Below are positions 7,333 to 11,428 of a DNA stretch of 11,428 bases, in pieces; position 1 is the first letter of the stretch, and every line of letters starts with the position of its first letter. Below the pieces are notes generated by a model. That model made no database searches. It was not told the DNA's origin and saw only the letters and a program-made list of their open reading frames with translations. The stretch is from CAZZDA01 sp964652585 (GTDB lineage Bacteria > Patescibacteriota > Patescibacteriia > UBA1544), in the NCBI GenBank assembly GCA_964652585.1, contig CAZZDA010000035.1, positions 1 to 11,428 of the forward strand. Direction: 5' to 3'. A program made the position numbers and the translations under genes.

Positions 7333-8283
7333 ATGCCAAAATATACCTTTGACGACCTGCCGCTTTTTAAAGAACTTGGCACCCTACAGCGAGCGGCACT
7401 CAAAAAAATAGCTAAAAAAATATCTCTACCGGCAGACACCCACCTTTTTGTTGCGGAAGAATCGCTCAAAAGTTTTTTTGTGGTGCTAACCGGAAAAGTT
7501 CGGCTATATAAAACATTTGTAGACCATGAAGAAACATTCGCCTATGTCGGGGAAAATGATTTTATCTCCGAGCTCGCGTTCACCGGAGAAGAGCATGTTT
7601 ATACACTTAACGCGCAAGCTGTTGATCATACACACCTTCTTTCTTTTACGCAAAAAGATCTTTCGCGTTTTCGAGAAAAGTATCCAAAGGCATACGGTAT
7701 TATTATGGCAAGCATCACCGCGCGGCTCAATGACCGACTCTATCACATTAATAATAAGCTGATAACACTCTATTCTACAGGAAAGCTCTTAGCAGAGCAT
7801 CGGGATGATCTCGCAATGCTAAGTCAGGGACTGTTGAAAGTTATACTTGAAGTTATTAATGCGGAAAACGCACTTTTAGCGCTCTACCCGGAAAACGCGA
7901 AATCAATTGTTATCCAAAATGTCATTGGGCATAAAAACAATTCTCAAATTCTCTGTCTGGAATTGAGCCGTGATACCGACCAAATTTTAGGAAAATTGTT
8001 TTCCGATCCGAAACCGCATATTTTTCACGAAACACGCGGCAAAGGCAAAGAAAAAACACCTTATACCAGCTCAATTATGCTTGGCGTGCCCATTCGCTCA
8101 AAAAGCCGCGTCATAGGCGCGCTCCTTCTCGGCAACAAAAAGAAAGGCGGATTTTCAAGCAATAACATTATTTTATTAAATTTTATCGCTAATCAAGTCG
8201 CACAAGCAATTGAGGGAGCAAATTTTGAGCGACTTGCCGAAGCAAAGGAAGAATTGCAGCGCGTCTACATCCAGCCAATGTAG
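7333..8283 (+). CDS. Cyclic-nucleotide-binding-like plus GAF domain protein
   Basis: This 316-residue protein has an N-terminal cNMP-binding-like beta-barrel (about 8-115). It shows the pattern LFKELG, VLTGKVRLYK, GENDFISELAF and TLNAQAVDHTHLL. A helical linker follows, then a GAF domain (about 145-298) with LLKVILEVINAENALLALY and LGVPIRSKSRVIGALLLGN, and a short charged C-terminus. There is no HTH, kinase or GGDEF output domain. The phosphate-binding cassette lacks the usual Arg (TLNAQA in place of R-x-A), so cyclic nucleotide binding is uncertain. The ATG at 7333 fits the domain start; a TTG at 7309 lies in the spacer just after pilT. It is probably co-transcribed with pilT and could sense a ligand to tune pilus retraction; that is inference. 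Confidence 0.75.
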   Translation: MPKYTFDDLPLFKELGTLQRAALKKIAKKISLPADTHLFVAEESLKSFFVVLTGKVRLYKTFVDHEETFAYVGENDFISELAFTGEEHVYTLNAQAVDHTHLLSFTQKDLSRFREKYPKAYGIIMASITARLNDRLYHINNKLITLYSTGKLLAEHRDDLAMLSQGLLKVILEVINAENALLALYPENAKSIVIQNVIGHKNNSQILCLELSRDTDQILGKLFSDPKPHIFHETRGKGKEKTPYTSSIMLGVPIRSKSRVIGALLLGNKKKGGFSSNNIILLNFIANQVAQAIEGANFERLAEAKEELQRVYIQPM

Positions 8284-8308
8284 TTTCTCGCATAACTCAT
8301 AACGCATC

Positions 8309-8345
8309 ACATAAAAACAACTCATGAATCAGAGTTGTTTTATGT
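8309..8345 (+). terminator. Hairpin terminator after the pilT-cNMP/GAF operon
   Basis: AACAACTC (8316-8323) pairs with GAGTTGTT (8332-8339) around an 8-nt loop. The complementarity extends outward as ACATAAA / TTATGT with one unpaired base. A T-rich run (8338-8341) lies in the 3' arm. It is 25 nt downstream of the stop at 8283. Because the outer stem is A/T-rich in both directions it may work on both strands. Confidence 0.55.
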
Positions 8346-8348
8346 CAC

Positions 8349-8377
8349 TTGATTTTCTCCAAAAAAATAGCTATACT
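8349..8377 (+). promoter_or_regulatory. Promoter of tRNA-Arg
   Basis: TTGATT at 8349-8354, exactly 17 nt, then TATACT at 8372-8377. The distance of 19 nt from the -10 to the first tRNA base at 8397 suits a short 5' leader removed by RNase P. This is one of the best promoters in the window. Confidence 0.65.
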
Positions 8378-8396
8378 GGCTAACGTTAATTGACAT

Positions 8397-8473
8397 GCCC
8401 TCGTAGCTCAACTGGATAGAGTGCTTGGCTTCGGACCAAGAGGTTGCAGGTTCGAATCCTGCCGGGGGTACCA
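8397..8473 (+). tRNA. tRNA-Arg(TCG)
   Basis: A complete cloverleaf is visible. The acceptor stem is 8397-8403 with 8463-8469, including a G-U at the first pair and a U-G inside. The D stem is GCTC/GAGT. The anticodon stem CTTGG/CCAAG holds loop CTTCGGA, anticodon TCG at 8431-8433 (codon CGA). The variable loop has 5 nt, and the T stem GCAGG/CCTGC holds TTCGAAT. The discriminator is A8470 and CCA is encoded at 8471-8473. Confidence 0.95.
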
Positions 8474-8527
8474 TACTATAACTTTCAACACTTAACATTT
8501 CACTTTTGACATGTAGATTACCAAGAG

Positions 8528-8556
8528 TTACTTGTCAATCGTTCATTGTACATAAT
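8528..8556 (+). promoter_or_regulatory. Possible separate promoter of tRNA-Lys
   Basis: TTACTT at 8528-8533, 17 nt, then CATAAT at 8551-8556. The tRNA starts 7 nt after the -10, at 8564. TTGTCA at 8532-8537 is an alternative -35 but with too short a spacer. A perfect TTGACA at 8506-8511 lacks a -10 at the right distance. The tRNA may instead be co-transcribed from the tRNA-Arg promoter, 90 nt upstream. Confidence 0.35.
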
Positions 8557-8563
8557 TATATCC

Positions 8564-8638
8564 GGGCGCATAGCTCAATGGTAGAGCAGTTGCCTCTTAA
8601 GCAATTGGTTGGGGGTTCGAGTCCCTCTGCGCCCACCA
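8564..8638 (+). tRNA. tRNA-Lys(CTT)
   Basis: A complete cloverleaf. Acceptor GGGCGCA (8564-8570) pairs with TGCGCCC (8628-8634). The D stem is GCTC/GAGC. The anticodon stem is GTTGC/GCAAT around loop CTCTTAA, with anticodon CTT at 8596-8598 (codon AAG, lysine). The variable loop has 5 nt. The T stem is 8611-8615 with 8623-8627 around TTCGAGT. The discriminator is A8635 and CCA is encoded at 8636-8638. Its 3' end is the attachment point of the serine recombinase unit; the tRNA remains complete. On the minus strand the recombinase reading frame crosses it from 8638 to 8575. Confidence 0.95.
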
Positions 8639-10161
8639 AGAGATACATTATCCAAATTCTGAAAGTTTTTCGCTTTTGCTTTTGGCAAAAGCGTATGTGC
8701 AAAATCGGTTTTGGTATTGTAGGCATTAACGAAATCAGAAAGAATGGGAACGCCGAAGCGCGCGGATTTGTCACAAACTATGGGGTTCGTTCCAATTTTT
8801 TGGACGAGCTCCTTTTGTTTATGAAAATTGTCTGAGCTTGCCAAAAAATTGGCTTGTTTCGTGTCTACAATCCATTCCCGCAGGGGTTCAATCCACTTAT
8901 TTCCCCTGTGCGCGTACTCTTTCTTTTTCTCTTTTAGGGCAAGTGTGGCACGCATAATCTCGTCTTTCTTTTTCAAGTACATATCTTTGGGAATATCGCC
9001 GTCCAAGTAGGATTCCACCAGCTTTTCCAAGCGTGCCTCGCTTGCTTGCACTTTGAGAGCAAGAGTACGCGCATAGCTTTGCGATGAGCTCATTTCTTCC
9101 TTCTCCAGTCGCTTGACTTCTTCCAATAGCCAATCCGTTGTTTCATCGCAAAGCGAAATTGTTTGAAGTCGTTGTTGTATTTGGCTGGCAAGCATACTTT
9201 CTCGCACGTACTTTTGCGAACACTTACCTTTCTTTTTCACGCAACGATAGTAGCGGTACCTGCCGCCATGTCGTCCGGTCGCCCATTGCGCAGTTACCAT
9301 ACAGCCACACTCTCCACAGCGAAAAAGCCCCGTGAACGGAAAATCATGGCGGGACTTCTTTTTGTGCGGGCGTTCCTTGCCAGCCAAAACATTTTGGACG
9401 GCTTCAAACAATTTCGGGGAAATAATTGGCGCAAAGTTTCCTTCAAACCATTCCTCTTGATACTTCACAAACCCTAAGTACGCTCTGTTCGTCAGCATCC
9501 TTTTTATGGAAGCTTTGCCAAGTGGCGTTCCTTTTCGGGTGACCACGCCGTGATCCGCTAAAAATTTCGCAAGCGAACGAAAAGTATGTGCCCCTTTGGC
9601 ATATTCTTCAAAAGCACGTTTGATGACGCGGGAATGTGTCGGGTGCGGTTCAATGTTGCGAAACTTCGTATTATTCACATACCCGAACGGTGCCGCATTC
9701 AACCATTCCCCGCGACGCAATTTTTGGCGGATTCCACGCTTGACGTTCTGTCCGAGATTGTCAGAGTAATACTTTGATTGACCAAACGCCACTTGTAGCA
9801 TGAAAAGTCCCTGCGGGGTAGGTTCAAACCAAAAGGTCGGAAAACGCAAAGACACAATGTTTTTTTGGTCTACGGCGTAGATAATGCGACCGCCGTCAAT
9901 AGAGTTTCGTGCCAGTCTATCGGGGTGCAATGCCAAAATACCCACATTGCCCATTTTCTCAATCTTGCTCATCATCTCATTAAACACAGGCCGTCCCGGT
10001 GTCTTTGCGCTTTTCGACTCTTGAAATTCCTCTAGAATTTCAATATTTTCTTTACGCGCGAATTCCCGCAATTCAAACAATTGCGCTTCAATAGACATCA
10101 CTTGCCTATCATCTTCTTCCGTACTCTTTCTCGCGTAAAGAAAATATATTGGTTTGGACAT
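8575..10161 (-). CDS. Large serine recombinase with tRNA-derived C-terminus
   Basis: Site-specific DNA recombinase of the resolvase/invertase superfamily, 528 residues from the ATG at 10161. The N-terminal resolvase domain (about 5-150) has catalytic S13 in YARKSTEED and the conserved HPDRLARNS (80-88). A Recombinase domain (about 155-260) follows. The zinc ribbon (about 280-320) has C282, C285, C307 and C314. A coiled coil runs over about 340-415. The C-terminal part (465-510) is coded within a 138-bp repeat. The last 18 residues, RRGTRTPNQLLKRQLLYH, and the TGA stop are read from antisense tRNA-Lys, so the natural end of the protein has been replaced. The ORF extends upstream to 10230, but that part reads through the other repeat arm; the MSKPIYFLYARKS start fits the family. 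There is no Shine-Dalgarno sequence. Confidence 0.92.
   Translation of the reverse strand: MSKPIYFLYARKSTEEDDRQVMSIEAQLFELREFARKENIEILEEFQESKSAKTPGRPVFNEMMSKIEKMGNVGILALHPDRLARNSIDGGRIIYAVDQKNIVSLRFPTFWFEPTPQGLFMLQVAFGQSKYYSDNLGQNVKRGIRQKLRRGEWLNAAPFGYVNNTKFRNIEPHPTHSRVIKRAFEEYAKGAHTFRSLAKFLADHGVVTRKGTPLGKASIKRMLTNRAYLGFVKYQEEWFEGNFAPIISPKLFEAVQNVLAGKERPHKKKSRHDFPFTGLFRCGECGCMVTAQWATGRHGGRYRYYRCVKKKGKCSQKYVRESMLASQIQQRLQTISLCDETTDWLLEEVKRLEKEEMSSSQSYARTLALKVQASEARLEKLVESYLDGDIPKDMYLKKKDEIMRATLALKEKKKEYAHRGNKWIEPLREWIVDTKQANFLASSDNFHKQKELVQKIGTNPIVCDKSARFGVPILSDFVNAYNTKTDFAHTLLPKAKAKNFQNLDNVSLGGRRGTRTPNQLLKRQLLYH
8633..8638 (+). other. Probable attachment-site crossover region (CCACCA)
   Basis: The tRNA 3' end at 8633-8638 (CCACCA) is the stretch shared by the tRNA and the right-arm sequence before the two diverge at 8632/10342. 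In a serine integrase model the crossover lies in or at the edge of this segment. The tRNA gene is left intact. The exact core dinucleotide cannot be read from one sequence. Confidence 0.45.
8633..8770 (+). repeat. 138-bp inverted repeat, left arm
   Basis: Positions 8633-8770 are the exact reverse complement of 10204-10341, with no mismatch or gap over 138 bp (position p pairs with 18974 minus p). The arm begins in the CCACCA end of tRNA-Lys and covers the recombinase coding sequence for about residues 465-510. An inner dyad CGCTTTTG (8671-8678) / CAAAAGCG (8686-8693) lies within the arm. Identity stops at 8632/10342 and at 8771/10203. Confidence 0.97.
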
Positions 10162-10165
10162 AGAG

Positions 10166-10195
10166 ATTATGGTTTTAGAGACTGTCTCATGACAC
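10166..10195 (-). promoter_or_regulatory. Recombinase promoter with operator-like dyad
   Basis: On the minus strand, CATAAT (10171-10166) is a likely -10 ending 4 nt before the ATG. GTGTCA (10195-10190) is a possible -35 with an 18-nt spacer. The spacer contains a perfect dyad, GAGAC-T-GTCTC, at 10178-10188, where a repressor could sit. A transcript from this promoter would be leaderless or would start at the initiation codon. Confidence 0.4.
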
Positions 10196-10203
10196 GAAAC
10201 AGG

Positions 10204-10341
10204 CAAATCCGCGCGCTTCGGCGTTCCCATTCTTTCTGATTTCGTTAATGCCTACAATACCAAAACCGATTTTGCACATACGCTTTTGCCAAAAGCAAAA
10301 GCGAAAAACTTTCAGAATTTGGATAATGTATCTCTTGGTGG
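10204..10341 (-). repeat. 138-bp inverted repeat, right arm
   Basis: Exact reverse complement of 8633-8770. It is upstream of the recombinase start and in the opposite orientation. Just beyond it, at 10342, the sequence differs from the tRNA and continues in an open frame to a stop at 10391-10393. Confidence 0.97.
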
Positions 10342-10393
10342 AGTTTTAGTATCCTTTGCTCGAACACTTTTTGAGGAAGAATCCGCGCCTTAG
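10204..10393 (+). pseudogene. 3' fragment of a serine recombinase gene with a non-tRNA tail
   Basis: Read on the plus strand from 10205, this fragment codes the same residues as 465-509 of the neighbouring recombinase (from KSARFGVPILSDFVNA). It then continues in frame as GVLVSFARTFFEEESAP and stops with TAG at 10391-10393. There is no start codon: the frame is blocked by TGA at 10190-10192, and homology begins abruptly at 10204. It is either a leftover of a second copy or the second docking end of an invertible gene. The tail is probably the pre-integration C-terminus, since the other copy's tail is plainly tRNA antisense; that is inference. Confidence 0.7.
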
Positions 10394-10437
10394 CCCCAGT
10401 AGTACAGCAGAGCTGACTACAGGGCAAGACAGGCGCG
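10384..10437 (+). other. Long multi-segment stem-loop after the recombinase tail
   Basis: Stacked helices: CGCGCCT (10384-10390) with AGGCGCG (10431-10437); GCCC (10393-10396) with GGGC (10422-10425); GTAGT (10399-10403) with ACTAC (10416-10420); CAGC (10405-10408) with GCTG (10412-10415), closed by AGA. That is 20 base pairs in 54 nt. It overlaps the last codons and stop of the recombinase fragment. No T-run follows, so it may be an RNA or DNA structure rather than a simple terminator. Confidence 0.6.
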
Positions 10438-10457
10438 TGTCCCGCCCGAGCGGCTCA

Positions 10458-10474
10458 CCCCGCCAAAGGCGGGG
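10458..10474 (+). repeat. GC-rich hairpin CCCCGCC-AAA-GGCGGGG
   Basis: A perfect 7-bp GC stem with a 3-nt loop. An alternative stem GGGCT (10472-10476) / AGCCC (10482-10486) overlaps it. Beyond it an A-run (10489-10494) and a T-run (10501-10507) form a weak AT hairpin. The T-run is too far from the GC stem for a standard terminator. Confidence 0.55.
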
Positions 10475-10516
10475 CTAGCAAAGCCCGTAAAAAATTATCA
10501 TTTTTTTATAGTCGCG

Positions 10517-10594
10517 CGCAAAAAATTCTTTTTAAGGAAATAATTTTTGCGGGTTTTGCTTCCAGCTCTTTCTGCGAAAGGCTGGATGAACCGC
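10517..10594 (+). other. Two mutually exclusive stem-loops
   Basis: Stem A is CGCAAAAAATT (10517-10527) with AATTTTTGCG (10542-10551), one base bulged. Stem B is GCGG-TT (10549-10555) with AACCGC (10589-10594), then TCCAGC (10561-10566) with GCTGGA (10581-10586), then CTTTC (10568-10572) with GAAAG (10576-10580), loop TGC. The stems share GCG at 10549-10551 and so compete. No gene is visible between 10394 and 10681; this and the hairpins above are what that stretch holds. Confidence 0.5.
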
Positions 10595-10644
10595 TTTCCA
10601 ACCTAAAAAAACTCTTAAACACAGTATAACATAATATGCTAAGT

Positions 10645-10672
10645 TTGGGTATTGCAAATCTGCATATATACT
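10645..10672 (+). promoter_or_regulatory. Promoter of the Xre-type regulator
   Basis: TTGGGT (10645-10650), 16 nt, then TATACT (10667-10672). Transcription would begin about 3 nt before the ATG at 10682, giving a leaderless mRNA. A second candidate, TTGCAA (10652-10657), 17 nt, TGG plus TAGTAT (10675-10680), would start inside the gene and is less likely unless a downstream start is used. Confidence 0.45.
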
Positions 10673-10681
10673 GGTAGTATT

Positions 10682-10903
10682 ATGGTAAAGACAATACGAT
10701 CAAAAGAATATGCAGAATTTGTGCAAAAACTGCGCACAGCACGGCAAGAGGCGGGATTGCGCCAAATTGACGTTGCAAAGAAGCTAAAAAGAACGCAATC
10801 GTACGTTTCTCGTGTTGAGGTTGGCGAACAAAGACTGGATATCTTGGAGCTCAAGCAATTCGCGAAACTCTATAAAAAGAATTTTGATTATTTTGTGAAC
10901 TAG
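10682..10903 (+). CDS. Xre-family HTH transcriptional regulator
   Basis: This 73-residue protein is a stand-alone Cro/C1-type helix-turn-helix (HTH_3). The domain starts at about residue 12 (EFVQKLRTARQEAGL). The recognition region is RQIDVAKKLKRTQSYVSRVEVGEQRLD, followed by ELKQFAKLYKKNFDYF. The ATG at 10682 is chosen because an in-frame ATG at 10652 lies upstream of the likely -10. It stands between the recombinase unit and an unknown membrane protein gene, 21 nt before the latter. Such small Xre proteins often regulate their own operon or a neighbouring mobile element. A possible target is the GAGAC/GTCTC dyad in the recombinase promoter, but nothing proves this. Confidence 0.85.
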   Translation: MVKTIRSKEYAEFVQKLRTARQEAGLRQIDVAKKLKRTQSYVSRVEVGEQRLDILELKQFAKLYKKNFDYFVN

Positions 10904-10924
10904 CACGGGTACATTGAATGGATT

Positions 10925-11395
10925 ATGAGCATAAAAAAAGAGATATTGAAAACAATGATGACAATGATATTATTTTGGTCCATTGTTATTTATAGCATAG
11001 ATAATATTTTGTTACTTGATGAAACAACTATTATGATAACTATCGCATTAATGATATTGCTTACGGCAGTTTATTTATTTCTTCTAAAAAATAATTTGGA
11101 TGAAATACAAAATGAATACACGTATGATATAAATGAATATGACAAGAAATACAAAAAACGTTTTGAGGAAACGCAAAATGATTTAGAAAAACGTGGGATG
11201 ACATTTTCAGGTGAAGCAGTAAAAAAATTAGGAAGCGAATCGGCTGTGTCCGCAGAGTCATTTGGTAAACCGATACAAAAAGGTGAGCTTGAGGTTGATA
11301 AAGAAGACTATAAAAAATACCATGTTAAAAAGTTTGAATTAGCTTTTAAGAAAGCAAAATATAAAGTTATAATTAACTTACTTTCTAGAATCTAA
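10925..11395 (+). CDS. Unknown two-TM protein with cytoplasmic coiled coil
   Basis: This 156-residue protein was not recognised. Two hydrophobic segments at about 9-25 and 35-55 form a likely hairpin in the membrane. A long charged helical region follows (about 56-95: DEIQNEYTYDINEYDKKYKK to FEETQNDLEKRG), then GMTFSGEAVKKLG and a Lys-rich C-terminus. The short KRGMTFSG block inside the charged region is the only distinctive motif. The gene is much richer in A and T than gyrA or pilT, which suggests separate origin. It starts 21 nt after the Xre gene and may be regulated with it. It has no Shine-Dalgarno sequence. Confidence 0.65.
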   Translation: MSIKKEILKTMMTMILFWSIVIYSIDNILLLDETTIMITIALMILLTAVYLFLLKNNLDEIQNEYTYDINEYDKKYKKRFEETQNDLEKRGMTFSGEAVKKLGSESAVSAESFGKPIQKGELEVDKEDYKKYHVKKFELAFKKAKYKVIINLLSRI

Positions 11396-11408
11396 CGCAA
11401 CAGCGTTA
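11393..11408 (+). terminator. Small hairpin at the end of the last gene
   Basis: TAACGC (11393-11398) pairs perfectly with GCGTTA (11403-11408) around AACA. It starts in the stop codon of the preceding gene. Only TT follows before CAT, so termination strength is uncertain. Confidence 0.35.
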
Positions 11409-11428
11409 TTCATAAGTTGATTAAATAC

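Larger units (their letters stand above)
8633..10341. mobile_element. Candidate invertible/integrative serine recombinase unit at tRNA-Lys
   Basis: The unit consists of two perfect 138-bp inverted arms enclosing 1433 bp (8771-10203). That interior holds only the recombinase body, its start and a short promoter region. It abuts the tRNA-Lys 3' end. Recombination between the arms would flip the gene and exchange its last codons. It could equally be a remnant of two integration events or an assembly artefact; see findings. Confidence 0.6.

Noticed and set aside
8564..8638. tRNA-Leu call
   Set aside because: Folding puts T8595 at position 33 and CTT at 34-36, and the variable loop is only 5 nt, so it is tRNA-Lys(CTT), not a leucine tRNA.
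8556..8774. Minus-strand frame containing GLEPPTNCLRGNCSTIELC
   Set aside because: This is the familiar spurious peptide obtained by translating a tRNA gene in antisense, in a frame other than that of the recombinase.
8506..8835. Plus-strand open frame across tRNA-Lys and the left repeat arm
   Set aside because: It is the antisense of the recombinase 3' end plus the tRNA gene; both explain the sequence fully.
10162..10230. N-terminal extension of the recombinase to 10230
   Set aside because: It reads backwards through the right repeat arm and the promoter; the resolvase domain begins properly at the ATG at 10161.
1..11428. CRISPR array or tandem repeat array
   Set aside because: No regularly spaced direct repeats were seen; only short dyads and the single 138-bp inverted repeat.
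8638..11428. Right-hand attR with a second CCACCA in direct orientation
   Set aside because: No second copy of the tRNA-Lys 3' end in direct orientation was found up to the window end.

Overview
The window looks like a chromosome segment from a Candidate Phyla Radiation (Patescibacteria, Parcubacteria-like) bacterium. The grounds are a compact set of short-spaced genes, a degenerate metallo-beta-lactamase-fold gene and a small basic membrane protein directly ahead of gyrA, an rpmF-nusB-rnc cluster, a PilT ATPase, and no recognisable Shine-Dalgarno sequence before any gene. This placement is inference; no rRNA or ribosomal marker tree is available here.

Left part (1-8283, all plus strand): a hypothetical basic protein (155-814); a structured intergenic leader (about 882-1012); a probable operon of MBL-fold protein, small TM protein and gyrA (1053-4591); rpmF, nusB and rnc (4708-6134), covering ribosome assembly and rRNA transcription and processing; then pilT and a cNMP-binding-like/GAF protein (6265-8283), probably linked to type IV pilus retraction and its control. 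A hairpin at 8309-8345 closes this block.

Middle part (8349-8638): two tRNA genes, tRNA-Arg(TCG) and tRNA-Lys(CTT), both with encoded CCA; tRNA-Arg has a clear promoter.

Right part (8633-10593): a large serine recombinase on the minus strand butts against the 3' end of tRNA-Lys. Its last codons and stop are read from the antisense strand of the tRNA. The gene sits inside a perfect 138-bp inverted repeat (8633-8770 and 10204-10341). Each arm carries the 3' coding end of the recombinase. The left arm runs into the tRNA, the right arm runs into a different open tail that ends at a normal stop (10391-10393) and a strong stem-loop. The layout is that of a small invertible or integrative unit consisting of little more than the recombinase gene, whose C-terminus would depend on which arm it is joined to. 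This is the most unusual thing in the window.

Right edge (10645-11408): an Xre-type HTH regulator and an AT-rich gene for a two-TM, coiled-coil protein of unknown function. These may belong to the same accessory region. The right end of that region was not found in the window.
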